8,643 bases of DNA from Candidatus Halomonas stercoripullorum (GCA_019114645.1 DXFC01000109.1:1-8643), one strand, 5' to 3'; positions 1 through 7,925 are shown, counted from the stretch's first letter. The notes: generated by a model not told the origin, from the letters alone. Program-made: numbers and translations.

Positions 1-783
1 GTAGTCGTCGCGTTGGGCATGTTCTTCCAGGTCAGCCGCGATGTGCTCGTGGAGCTGTGTATAGGCAGGCTTCTTGAACGCATAATCCTTGAGCATCACC
101 GAGCTTGGCGCCACCCGGGCGAGCTGTTTGAGTTTACGTAGGTGACGAGTCGGCGGAGTGCCGCCGGCGCGGCTATGGTAGGTGCGCTCACCCAGGTGGG
201 TCAGTAGCCGGGGCGCATCGGCAAATACCAGGCGGTGACCGCCACTTGGCCCCTCGACAGACGTGTGATTGTCAAACTCATGAAAGTAGAACAGCCCCTC
301 TTCGGCGGCCAGGCGCTCGATAAAGGCGAGATCGCTTTCGCGGTACTGTACGCAGTACTCTCGCGTTTCGGGCTCACGGGTAGCGGCAAAGACGACATCC
401 TGCAGCCCACACTCGTCACACAGGGTATTGAGGATGGTCAGCGGTGAGGCGTGCTGAAATATCCGCGAGTTGTGGCGCAGCGAGAGCCGCCACAGCGCCG
501 GGCGCGCCACCAGCGAATAGAGCGTGCGCCGATGGCCACGATCCCCGCGGCCAAACTCGCTGACAATGGCGTTAACCCGGCGCAATACTTCGCCGTCCTG
601 CCAAATCGCCAGCGTCACCGGGCGATCGAGTAGCTCGCGGGCAGAGAGCGTGGCGTCGCGACTGGCGAAACGCACCTTGAGAGTGAAAGGGGCTGAAAGC
701 GCTTCATCCAGAGTGAAGTCAACCACCGCCAGGTCGGCAGCCTCTGTCCCAGTGAGCTCAAGCGTGAATTGCAATCCGTTCAT
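1..783 (-). CDS. vgrG: VgrG/TssI spike protein, N-terminal part (cut by window edge)
   Basis: VgrG forms the trimeric T6SS spike at the tip of the Hcp tube; the PAAR protein caps it. Only the first 261 codons are present and the reading frame runs open off the low-coordinate edge. The visible part corresponds to the gp27-like base. It carries the family signature YCVQYRESD at residues 143-151, followed by FIERLAAEEGLFYF (154-167), and the upstream SPLTILNTLCDECGL stretch (113-127) is also typical. The ATG at 781-783 is supported by an AGGGA Shine-Dalgarno-like sequence at 793-797 with 9 bases of spacing. The gene follows the putative immunity gene by 54 bases, with no terminator visible between them, so it is probably in the same operon. 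The gp5-like needle and any C-terminal effector extension lie outside the window, so whether this is an evolved VgrG cannot be told. Confidence 0.95.
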   Translation of the reverse strand, partial: MNGLQFTLELTGTEAADLAVVDFTLDEALSAPFTLKVRFASRDATLSARELLDRPVTLAIWQDGEVLRRVNAIVSEFGRGDRGHRRTLYSLVARPALWRLSLRHNSRIFQHASPLTILNTLCDECGLQDVVFAATREPETREYCVQYRESDLAFIERLAAEEGLFYFHEFDNHTSVEGPSGGHRLVFADAPRLLTHLGERTYHSRAGGTPPTRHLRKLKQLARVAPSSVMLKDYAFKKPAYTQLHEHIAADLEEHAQRDDY

Positions 784-837
784 ATTCAGCCGTCCCTATG
801 AGTTTAACTCGCCAGCTACATGTTCAAACGTGTGCTC

Positions 838-1314
838 TCAGTCGCGCCCAACGCGCTCCATTCGATAAAACCAGCCATCAAAGAAAAACCACAGTTCGTC
901 TTGCGCCACTTCGAAGTGGTAACTCGGCCCTTCTTCTTGCACAGGAGTGACCTCAAGTTCGTTAACGACGTCCCTGTCCATACCAATTCCATAAAAATCG
1001 CTCTTCCTTTCCCATCGCACAGTCACCTCTCCCTCTTCCAAAGGGATAGGTTGGCACGTCATATCATATATAGGACTTTCGTAATTCACTTTGCCCCAGA
1101 AAGAAAAACCCTCTACTGACACTAATGTACTTTTACCAACATGCTCCTTTGCTTCTGATTGTGACGTTAACCCTCCTCGATAACGACTCACTTCAACTAC
1201 GTCATACCTGCCCCATATCTCTTGCAAACCAATACAATCAAGCTCAGCCAAGGCAAGGCTACTCACAAATGGAAGCGGAGTTAAAGTTACAAATATAATG
1301 GCACGCATTACCAT
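838..1314 (-). CDS. Putative periplasmic immunity protein for the PAAR-lysozyme effector
   Basis: This gene encodes 158 residues with an N-terminal signal peptide: Arg4, a hydrophobic stretch about 5-22, and a likely signal peptidase I cut after A23 (ALA|ELDC). No lipobox is present. The mature part is small, acidic and aromatic-rich, with two cysteines (C27, C87) that could form a disulphide; the pattern suggests a beta-rich fold. I do not recognise a named family. The immunity role is inferred: the gene overlaps the end of the lysozyme effector gene, and an exported partner is what a periplasmic peptidoglycan-degrading toxin requires. I chose ATG 1314 because AGGGGGAG at 1323-1330 sits 8 bases upstream. 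An in-frame GTG at 1347 is possible but would add 11 residues before the signal peptide, and ATG 1308 has poor spacing. The gene is AT-rich relative to the operon, matching the lysozyme half of its neighbour. Confidence 0.8.
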   Translation of the reverse strand: MVMRAIIFVTLTPLPFVSSLALAELDCIGLQEIWGRYDVVEVSRYRGGLTSQSEAKEHVGKSTLVSVEGFSFWGKVNYESPIYDMTCQPIPLEEGEVTVRWERKSDFYGIGMDRDVVNELEVTPVQEEGPSYHFEVAQDELWFFFDGWFYRMERVGRD

Positions 1315-2198
1315 CGCCGATACTCCCCCTTGGAGTACATATCCCACTCCGCGGCACGTCGGTTCACTAACCCTTGATTCACTACTCCTTGTGACCTGTT
1401 GAACGCCTTCCAGGCCTCTTCAACACTTGAGTACAGCGTTTTTGCTTCAGGGTCGTTTATCAGCTTTACCGCTGACGAATTTCGAAAAGCATTTGTGCCT
1501 ATGTTATAGGAAAATACAACTGCAGCATCGAATTGGCTTTGAGTTAGCTGAGCTGAAACCTCGCTATTTACCACCTCCAGATAAGGCACTATATCTTTTT
1601 CGAAGAGCTGATCCGCTTGCTCTTCATTTATACCATCTTGATACAGATGCCAGTCATCTCTCGAAATAAGGTGCCCATATCCTATCGTGGCTCCCCCTAC
1701 CCACGATGTTATATCCTGCCCAGTCTGGTCGTCATAAGGTCTTAAACGCAGCTGCTCGACATCCCTGAGCCACTGCTTACCTGCTTCGCTCAGAGTCAGT
1801 TCTTGCGTTGCCTGACGCTGCGTGGCTTCCGCCAAAGTAGCGGAAGCTGCTGCCTCATTATCCACAGCAGACAGCGCTGCCAGAGAGGTCGTGTGCCCCC
1901 CAGCTCCCGTATCATCGCCTACCGCGCTCGCTCCACCGTTCATTACTCCACCACAACTCACCGCATGCCCAGTAAGCGCGGCCGGCTTGCCGTCGATCAA
2001 GATAGTGCCCGAGCCTTCGGCGATGCTGCGCGGGTGCGCCGAGTGCTTGGGCTTGTCGTGTGGGGCCAACGGGTCACCCAGGCGCGCCACCGGCTTGCCG
2101 TCGATCAATACGGAGGGGCTACCAGCGGTGACCGGTGTCGGCGGAAAGCCGTCGTGATCGGTACCGATATCACCAACGAGTACAAACTTGCGTCCCAT
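1308..2198 (-). CDS. PAAR-domain T6SS effector with C-terminal GH24 lysozyme
   Basis: This 296-residue protein is a specialised PAAR spike tip carrying a cell-wall-cleaving toxin. Residues 1-92 form the PAAR domain, with two related halves (SVLIDGKPVARLGD at 29-42 and TILIDGKPAALTGH at 65-78). Candidate zinc ligands are H47, H55, H78 and C82. An Ala/Gly/Thr-rich linker spans about 92-135. Residues 136-296 resemble T4-like and endolysin-type lysozymes (GH24). The catalytic triad appears complete: E148 (DVEQLRLRPYDD), D157 nine residues later as in T4 lysozyme, and T171 in TIGYGHL. Such muramidases cut the glycan backbone of peptidoglycan; delivery would be to the target periplasm. There is no signal peptide, as expected for T6SS cargo. 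The ATG is fixed by AGGAGG at 2205-2210 with 6 bases of spacing. The stop lies inside the start of the downstream immunity gene. Composition drops sharply in GC from the linker onward, suggesting toxin-domain exchange. Confidence 0.93.
   Translation of the reverse strand: MGRKFVLVGDIGTDHDGFPPTPVTAGSPSVLIDGKPVARLGDPLAPHDKPKHSAHPRSIAEGSGTILIDGKPAALTGHAVSCGGVMNGGASAVGDDTGAGGHTTSLAALSAVDNEAAASATLAEATQRQATQELTLSEAGKQWLRDVEQLRLRPYDDQTGQDITSWVGGATIGYGHLISRDDWHLYQDGINEEQADQLFEKDIVPYLEVVNSEVSAQLTQSQFDAAVVFSYNIGTNAFRNSSAVKLINDPEAKTLYSSVEEAWKAFNRSQGVVNQGLVNRRAAEWDMYSKGEYRRW
1323..1330 (-). promoter_or_regulatory. Ribosome binding site of the immunity gene, inside the lysozyme coding end
   Basis: The coding strand reads AGGGGGAG with eight bases to ATG 1314. 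It lies within the last codons of the lysozyme gene, so toxin and immunity translation are likely coupled. Confidence 0.65.
1982..2108. repeat. Two exact 19-base direct repeats within the PAAR domain
   Basis: The same 19 bases occur at 1982-2000 and 2090-2108, exactly 108 bases (36 codons) apart and in the same reading frame. On the coding strand both specify LIDGKP in the two halves of the PAAR domain. Repetition of this kind follows from the internal symmetry of PAAR folds; exact identity at the DNA level suggests either strong codon preference or gene conversion between the halves. Confidence 0.85.
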
Positions 2199-2204
2199 TT
2201 ACCG

Positions 2205-2210
2205 CCTCCT
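2205..2210 (-). promoter_or_regulatory. Strong ribosome binding site of the PAAR-lysozyme gene
   Basis: The coding strand reads AGGAGG followed by six bases and ATG. It lies in the 40-base gap after the GNAT gene and decides the PAAR start. No promoter-like sequence is evident in this gap. Confidence 0.8.
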
Positions 2211-2238
2211 GTTTCTGCGCCTTTGTTTTATTCGCGGC

Positions 2239-2817
2239 TCAAACCCACTCGGCGGAAGCCTCGAAACTAGCCACTTTGAAAGCATTGATCTGCATGCGGG
2301 TAAAACCGGCTCGCTCCAGACTGCTGACCGCCGCCCGGCAGTCCAGAGGCAGCCTGGCATGCAGCGGCACCCCGCTCAGTGAATAACGTGCGGCTCGCAA
2401 CAGACGCTCACCGTGGCCGCTGCCCTGCCACTCCGGCCTGATGTAGAAGAATCGCAGCTGCCAGGCTGCCTCCTCATCAGGCCGGCAGACCAGTAACATG
2501 CCCAGGCTGGGGCCTTCGCCGTGACGCAGCTTCAACAACCGGCCTTGCCACCGGACAATGTCGCTACCCTCGCGCTGCAACCACTGACCACGCTGAACGG
2601 TGAACTCCAGCGCCCGGCGCAAGGTGGCCAAGCGAACTTCGTCGCGCAGCACCCAAGGCGAGTGCCCCTGGGCATCAGCACGCCGGGCCGCCTCAAGAAA
2701 ACTGTCGATATCCTCTATCGCAGCGGCTTCCAGCCTCTTCACCTCAGGCTGAAGACGATCAGACGCCTCGGCCTTGCGATGCTCGTTACTCCACAGGCGT
2801 TTAAAGGCTGCCCACAT
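2239..2817 (-). CDS. GNAT-fold N-acetyltransferase-like protein in the T6SS operon
   Basis: This gene encodes 192 residues. The C-terminal half shows the GNAT acetyl-CoA binding signature: a hydrophobic strand LRFFYI (121-126), then RPEWQGSGHGERLL, where Q131-x-x-G134-x-G136 matches the Q/R-x-x-G-x-G/A motif A. A later AAVSSLERAGF (162-172) matches the motif-B pattern in which a helix ends in a conserved Gly-Phe. The first 60 or so residues are charged and probably helical. The substrate is unknown. ATG 2815-2817 is preceded by a perfect AAGGAGG at 2823-2829, 5 bases away and inside the end of tssM, so the two genes overlap by 17 bases and are likely translationally coupled. The frame stays open 94 codons further upstream, but that part runs antisense-free over tssM in another frame and is a shadow. 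The gene sits between the core gene tssM and the PAAR effector, so a T6SS-linked role is inferred from context only. Confidence 0.8.
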   Translation of the reverse strand: MWAAFKRLWSNEHRKAEASDRLQPEVKRLEAAAIEDIDSFLEAARRADAQGHSPWVLRDEVRLATLRRALEFTVQRGQWLQREGSDIVRWQGRLLKLRHGEGPSLGMLLVCRPDEEAAWQLRFFYIRPEWQGSGHGERLLRAARYSLSGVPLHARLPLDCRAAVSSLERAGFTRMQINAFKVASFEASAEWV

Positions 2818-5800
2818 CGAAGCCTCCTTCAGCGTAAAGCGCCGTGGGTAACTGGAAGCCAGCCACCAGGGGACGGGTAAAGGGATTGCGCGAGCCAGTG
2901 GCATAAAGTCGATAGCGCGCCGTGCCACCGTCGACCTGGAAGCGCAGCTCCAGGTCGCGCTCGCTGACGCTGGTAATCTCGGCCTCGTCGAGCAACCGGA
3001 ACCAGGCCCAGGCACCATCGCGACTGAGGCTGCGCGGCGAGCGGTTGACCTGGCTCGGTACCAAGGTAAGACGACTCTCATTACCGCCACGCAACGCATT
3101 GGGCCAGATCATCGGGACCCGCGAGCTGGCGCTGTGCGCGTAGTCGATGATCTGCCCATCGATATTGATCACACCGCGCCGTTTGTCAGGGCTGAGGCTC
3201 ACCGGCTCCAGGGCGAATTCCACATCAAGCACGCCATCCCGTCCGAAATAGGCTTGACGGATATGCTCGGCGCGCTGAATAGCGGTAAACACGCTGTCAC
3301 GCAATAGCGAGCTGCCTTCGGCATCGGTCAGATATTGGGGGGCTTCTTCGATGAAAAGACGCAAATTGTCCTGATAGAAACGATCCAGAATGCCACCAGC
3401 GGCGAAGAATGCTTCGAAGTCTGCCAATGCCACCTCGCGTGAGGCGCCAGGTACCAGCGGATAACGGTCCGCCAGGCGCTCCTGATAAGGGGCCACTACC
3501 TCATCGAGCCACTGATGCTCAAGGTGAGCAATGGCGCTGCCCATTAGCAATTGCCAGCTCTGATCGGCCAGGCTTTCGAGCATGCGATCCACCGGGGCAG
3601 GGGTAAGCTCGGCGATGCGCTTGAGGTTGTGGATGGGATCGCCACCACGCAGCGCCAGACGATCACGTGCAGTGACAAACGCTGCCCGCCCTGGGTCATT
3701 GGCACCCTGTACCTGGCGCAAGTAGTCACGCAATTCGCCAATGGCTGCCTTGATCTCGGCGATGTCCGCAGGGTTGTCACCGCGAGCATCGAGCAGACCG
3801 TTGAGGTCGCGGAAATTGCGCTCGATCTCGCCGGCCAGGCGATAACGCGGTGAACGCTCAAGCGCCTGATGTGCCGTCTCATCCCCTTCCGGCAGCTCAG
3901 GATAGAGCCGGGTATGGTGCGCCACTTCACCCAGCAGACGATCCAATGGACGGCTGGCACCGAGCAGCGTATCGGCCACTACCACGGCCTGGTCGATATC
4001 GGGCAATGGCACCAGATAAAGATCGTCGAGCACCTGTCGCCAGGTAGCGTGGTAATCACTGACATAACGCTCGTGCAGGGCATCACGCAGCTGGCGTTCA
4101 TCTGCCGCACTGAAGGCGATATCATCACGCTGGCCCAGCACCCAGAGGTCAATCAGCGCCAGTTCGGTTGCCTGCTCGATCTCCTTGAGGAAGTAGCCTT
4201 CGAAGCCGTCGCGGGTCACCAGACTGGGCAACTGTAAACGCTCCAGCTCGTCATCGCGCGCCATGAATACGGCATTGAATGACGGTCCCACGCCCTGATG
4301 AAGGTCGAGCACCGCCCCACTGCGAGTCGAGCTCGCGGCCTTGAGCATTGCATAGACACGCTCATCCATGGGCTGGCGTGAAAGCTCTGCCTGAGCGGCC
4401 TGCAGGCTACCACGTAGCGCCGCCATGGCCTGTTCGGCGTGACGATCACCGTCGACTATCTGCCCCTCCAGGTCAGTATGCACCATGGCATAGGCGAGAT
4501 GATCAAGCAGGCGCTCCTGCACGCTGCCACGCTGCGGGAAAGCGCGTTGCCAGCGCCGTTCCATAAACGCTTCGACCCGCTCGGACTGACGCCCGCTGCC
4601 ATCGGACATCATGCGCAGCACACGCAACAGGGCGAGTTTCTCGTTGCTGCCCGCCACAGCACGGTTCATGTCATCCATGATGCCGACCATCAGCGAGGGC
4701 AAGAAGTGGTAGCTCAGCATCGCCAGGTAGGCGTTCTCCACCTCGCGCCCCACCGCATGGCCTTGATAGAGTCCCATATCGGCCAGCCACGGCAGATGCT
4801 CGCGGTAGTCACCAAACGCCAGGGTGGCGGCGCGCAGCCGGTCAAGGGGTTCCAGCAAAGCGTAACCGGTGGGGTCATCGCGACGCAGTTCATCGGGTCG
4901 AGCAGCCAGGAAGGCCTCGGCTTTGTCCTCTACGGCAGCCAGTGCCACGCTATTCTTCTGATAGAAGTGGCTCCAGCCACCCACCAGCGCCAAACCGGCC
5001 AACAGACAGGCAAGGACGCTAGTACGCCGCACATGCCGACGGCGGCGGGCAGTTCGGGCATTGTCACCGGCCAACCCCGCCTCGGGGTAAATCACCTTGT
5101 TGAACAGCTCCTCGGTGAAGTAGAGCGCACTGCGTACGGCACGATGTGCCGGCTGGGTAGTATCGGCCATGCCGTAGCGACGGGCGGCGGCGTCGACGAA
5201 GGGATCCTCCGGCACTCCCTGCTGGTAGACCGAGGTAAAGTAGGCGCCACGCACCATGGCTGCGGTAGAGTAACGGTCGCTGGAGAACACCTCGTGCAAA
5301 AAGCCCAGCAGCACCTCGCGCAGCCCGGCGAGCTGACGTACAAAGCGGAACACAGCTTCACGCTCCTCGCGACCTCGACATTCAGCCAGTAGTGCGGGCA
5401 GGCTGCGATTGAGGCGCTCCAGCATGCCATCATAGGCATCGGCAAACTCTTCGGCCCAAAGGTCGGTGCGCTCGACACTTTCCTGGCTGAAGGTAAAGCC
5501 CAGCGGCGCACGACGCGCAGCACGCGAGTAGCGGCGGAAGAAGTCATCAAAACCGTGCAGCAAGTCCATCTTGCTGAAGGTGACATAGACCGGCAGGCGC
5601 GTGCCGTGGCACTCCATCAGTTCACGCAGGCGTGCGCGCAGCAGCGAAGCATACGCTTTGCGCACCGCCACTTGGGCGTCGCTCAAGCGCGCCAGGTCCA
5701 GTACCAGCACCACGCCATCCAGCGGACGCTGGGGGCGATTGCGCTCCAGCCAGGCAACAAAGTGATTCCACAGCCGGCTCTGCGACTCCTGCGGCTCGCC

Positions 5801-6466
5801 ACTTTCCAGCGCACCCTGGGTCAGCAGCTCGCCATCGGGGTCGATCAGTACCGCCTGATTGCCAATCCACCAATCGAAGCCGTATTGATCGCCCTTCTTG
5901 CCCTGGCCCGAGGCTTTCATGACATGAGTCAGTGAAAAGCTCTGGCCGGAGCGGTTGATCAGGCTGGTCTTGCCGGCATTCTCCACCCCCATCACCAAGT
6001 ACCAGGGCAGCTTGTAGCGAGCAGCGGGGCCTCTGCCGAGGTTGCCGAGCAGCTTATCCAGAGTGGCGTTGAGCATCGTTTCCTGACGCTCGACCTGGGC
6101 CAGCACCGGATCGCGCTGCCGCTGTTCGTTTTGGTTGAGCTCATCGCCGACTTCCCGCAGCCGCCGGGCCAGCCGGACTCCCCACACCACCGCCACCAGC
6201 GTGGCCAGTGCCAGAGTGGCGAGCAGCCGGTTGAGCCAGGGAGCCAGCGGGTAGCTGTCACGCAACTGCCACTGTGGCCCCAACCACCAAATGGCACCTA
6301 CCAAGGCGGCCAGCAACAGCCACCCAAACAGCGTCGACAGCCGGCTCGCCTGCTTGCCCATACTACGGGCCCTGTTGCCTTGCGCCTTGGCCAGATTGGC
6401 ATTGCTCTGGGCCCGTGAGACGCCGGGTACCCAGCGACCCAAGGCTGACTTGGTGCTTCTCCACAT
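2801..6466 (-). CDS. tssM: TssM (IcmF/VasK), inner-membrane component of the T6SS membrane complex
   Basis: This is a 1221-residue protein, within the usual TssM size range. TssM spans the inner membrane and, with TssL and the lipoprotein TssJ, forms the channel that docks the baseplate. Two N-terminal membrane helices are visible at about 45-63 and 76-98. A cytoplasmic NTPase-like domain follows, with intact Walker A GVENAGKTS (160-168), a D209-x-x-G212 motif and SKMD (298-301). A third membrane helix lies at about 482-500 after a basic RRRRHVRR stretch. The remaining 700 or so residues would be periplasmic: the IcmF-related region and the C-terminal domain that contacts TssJ in studied systems. 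I chose ATG 6466 because GAGGG lies 8 bases upstream; an in-frame ATG at 6481 would add five residues and overlap tssA by 11 bases but lacks a spaced Shine-Dalgarno sequence. The end overlaps the GNAT gene. tssL and tssJ are not in the window. Confidence 0.96.
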   Translation of the reverse strand: MWRSTKSALGRWVPGVSRAQSNANLAKAQGNRARSMGKQASRLSTLFGWLLLAALVGAIWWLGPQWQLRDSYPLAPWLNRLLATLALATLVAVVWGVRLARRLREVGDELNQNEQRQRDPVLAQVERQETMLNATLDKLLGNLGRGPAARYKLPWYLVMGVENAGKTSLINRSGQSFSLTHVMKASGQGKKGDQYGFDWWIGNQAVLIDPDGELLTQGALESGEPQESQSRLWNHFVAWLERNRPQRPLDGVVLVLDLARLSDAQVAVRKAYASLLRARLRELMECHGTRLPVYVTFSKMDLLHGFDDFFRRYSRAARRAPLGFTFSQESVERTDLWAEEFADAYDGMLERLNRSLPALLAECRGREEREAVFRFVRQLAGLREVLLGFLHEVFSSDRYSTAAMVRGAYFTSVYQQGVPEDPFVDAAARRYGMADTTQPAHRAVRSALYFTEELFNKVIYPEAGLAGDNARTARRRRHVRRTSVLACLLAGLALVGGWSHFYQKNSVALAAVEDKAEAFLAARPDELRRDDPTGYALLEPLDRLRAATLAFGDYREHLPWLADMGLYQGHAVGREVENAYLAMLSYHFLPSLMVGIMDDMNRAVAGSNEKLALLRVLRMMSDGSGRQSERVEAFMERRWQRAFPQRGSVQERLLDHLAYAMVHTDLEGQIVDGDRHAEQAMAALRGSLQAAQAELSRQPMDERVYAMLKAASSTRSGAVLDLHQGVGPSFNAVFMARDDELERLQLPSLVTRDGFEGYFLKEIEQATELALIDLWVLGQRDDIAFSAADERQLRDALHERYVSDYHATWRQVLDDLYLVPLPDIDQAVVVADTLLGASRPLDRLLGEVAHHTRLYPELPEGDETAHQALERSPRYRLAGEIERNFRDLNGLLDARGDNPADIAEIKAAIGELRDYLRQVQGANDPGRAAFVTARDRLALRGGDPIHNLKRIAELTPAPVDRMLESLADQSWQLLMGSAIAHLEHQWLDEVVAPYQERLADRYPLVPGASREVALADFEAFFAAGGILDRFYQDNLRLFIEEAPQYLTDAEGSSLLRDSVFTAIQRAEHIRQAYFGRDGVLDVEFALEPVSLSPDKRRGVINIDGQIIDYAHSASSRVPMIWPNALRGGNESRLTLVPSQVNRSPRSLSRDGAWAWFRLLDEAEITSVSERDLELRFQVDGGTARYRLYATGSRNPFTRPLVAGFQLPTALYAEGGFDVGSL
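2823..2829 (-). promoter_or_regulatory. Ribosome binding site of the GNAT gene, inside the tssM coding end
   Basis: The coding strand reads AAGGAGG, then five bases and ATG. It is the best Shine-Dalgarno match in the window, lies within the last codons of tssM, and decides the GNAT start over the longer open frame. Confidence 0.8.
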
Positions 6467-6470
6467 GGCC

Positions 6471-7925
6471 TTAGCCCTCATCCCTGTCGGTGGTGGTGAT
6501 ATTGTCGAGGCGCCCTAGTAGCGCCGGTTCCCACTGTTCCAGCCCGAGCCCTGTCAGCATTTCGCGTACCGCGCGATAGTGCTGGCTGGCCAAAGCGACA
6601 AGCCCGGCATCGCGCAACAAGTCAGCGCTGGCCAGTCGCCAATAGGCAATGTCACGCGGCGCCCGGGCCTTGGCCAAACCCTGTTCGAGGCGCTCCAGAG
6701 CCGCCTGCAACCCGCTCTCGGCCAGGCGTTCGCGGGCCTCGTCCAGCCCCTCCTGCCAGGGGTCACCGCCGGTCTCCTGGATTCCCGTTCCGGCACCATT
6801 GGGTAGCGTCTGTAGCCACAGCCGGGTCGCCTCATCAATAAACGGACTGCCGTCATTAAAGGTCAACGCTTCGATGTCGGGTAAACGCTCAATAAAACGA
6901 CTCACCTCATCATGAATCGCCAAGGCACAGCGCGGATGGCCTAGCCGTTCAGCCGTGCTGGCACTGAGTCGGTGCCCTTCCAGCCAGTAAGGACTGACGG
7001 CCAGGCTATGCTCAATGCGTTGCCACAATTCGGCACTGGGTTCCCGAGTCAGTACCTCGCGATACTCCGCTACGCGGTCGGCGGAGGGCGGCGCCAGTTC
7101 GGAGCGCACTCCATCGCGGGTGGCAGGCAGCGCCTGAATCACATGCCAGATAGCGTGGCGCCTGAGCCGATAGCCAAGCGGATCGCCAGGGTGCTGCTGG
7201 TTGAGAAAATCAGCCATTTTCAGCAGGGCCTGGCGGTTGCCGCGCTCATTGCCTGCTTCCAGGCGTATTTCGGGCAGCCTGGGTGTGGACGCCGCTGTTT
7301 CTGTCGCCGGCTTGTGTAGAGTCGCTGCCTCTTTCGCACTGGACGGAACCGGATCCCGCTGCGTCTCCAATGCGGTGTGACGGGGTCGCGTCTGCCGTAA
7401 CTGACGCTGCAGTTCCCGCAGCGGTTCGTCCGGCAGCCCGCGTGCCTGAACTGCCGTCAACAACGCTTCAAGGGCGGCCTCACAAGCTCGGTGCTCATCA
7501 GCGGCGTTGTCGAAATCAAGCGTTTTCAACAACACCGTAGCGCGCTGAATGAATTGCTGGAACAAGCGCGGCCGCAGCCGCATGCCCCGAGCACCAGCGT
7601 ATGGGTAAGCGTGCTCCCACCACTGGGCGATACTGCCGGCGAGCAGGCGTAGCGAAAGCGTAAAACGCACGCCATCACCACCTTGCTGCAAGCAGTGCAA
7701 TAGATGACCAAGTACCTGGAGATCCTTGCCCTCTTCGCTCAACAACCTCACGGCCCGCGCCTCGGCACCCTGCCAATCGACCTCTCCGTGGCGCAGCGAG
7801 CCGGCCTTCATCATCTCTTCGTCGAGCCAGGCATAATCGCTACTGCCATCGACTGGCACGCCGACCCCCTCCGGGGGGAGCGCGGCCAGCACTGCTTCCA
7901 GCTGGGTCTCATTGACAATACGCAT
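6471..7925 (-). CDS. tssA: TssA of the VasJ type, T6SS assembly protein
   Basis: This gene encodes 484 residues. An ImpA_N-type domain covers roughly residues 10-130: after a variable start it has the usual GKDLQVLGHLLHCL (67-80) and a tryptophan-rich WWEHAYPYAGARGMRLRPR (102-120). A Pro/Ala/Thr-rich linker (about 180-220) leads to a C-terminal region of the VasJ class, recognisable by LTFNDGSPFIDEATRLWLQ (354-372). TssA proteins organise baseplate, tube and sheath assembly in the cytoplasm; V. cholerae VasJ is the closest named example by domain layout and gene position. ATG 7923-7925 was chosen because GGGGAG at 7932-7937 lies 6 bases upstream. Alternatives in frame are ATG 7931 and TTG 7955, the latter overlapping the end of vasI. 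The stop is 4 bases before the preferred tssM start, so the two are almost certainly co-translated. Confidence 0.94.
   Translation of the reverse strand: MRIVNETQLEAVLAALPPEGVGVPVDGSSDYAWLDEEMMKAGSLRHGEVDWQGAEARAVRLLSEEGKDLQVLGHLLHCLQQGGDGVRFTLSLRLLAGSIAQWWEHAYPYAGARGMRLRPRLFQQFIQRATVLLKTLDFDNAADEHRACEAALEALLTAVQARGLPDEPLRELQRQLRQTRPRHTALETQRDPVPSSAKEAATLHKPATETAASTPRLPEIRLEAGNERGNRQALLKMADFLNQQHPGDPLGYRLRRHAIWHVIQALPATRDGVRSELAPPSADRVAEYREVLTREPSAELWQRIEHSLAVSPYWLEGHRLSASTAERLGHPRCALAIHDEVSRFIERLPDIEALTFNDGSPFIDEATRLWLQTLPNGAGTGIQETGGDPWQEGLDEARERLAESGLQAALERLEQGLAKARAPRDIAYWRLASADLLRDAGLVALASQHYRAVREMLTGLGLEQWEPALLGRLDNITTTDRDEG

Noticed and set aside
343..358. Inverted repeat gtactg-tacg-cagtac inside vgrG
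   Set aside because: It is only 6 bp per arm, lies over the conserved YCVQY codons, and is probably a chance result of codon choice; not a terminator or operator.
784..837. Possible terminator between the immunity gene and vgrG
   Set aside because: Only an imperfect 5-base inverted match (acatg/cgtgt) is present, with no GC-rich stem or T-run, so read-through into vgrG is expected.
235..868. Plus-strand open frames over the low-coordinate end
   Set aside because: They are shadows of vgrG, whose minus-strand frame is open over 261 codons with clear VgrG motifs.
2818..3099. Upstream extension of the GNAT open frame by 94 codons
   Set aside because: It overlaps the tssM coding end in another frame and has arginine/serine-rich shadow composition. 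The AAGGAGG directly before ATG 2817 marks the true start.
4439..5392. 317-codon plus-strand open frame opposite tssM
   Set aside because: It is antisense to a well-supported tssM with conserved motifs, has no recognisable domain, and long antisense frames are common in GC-rich genes.
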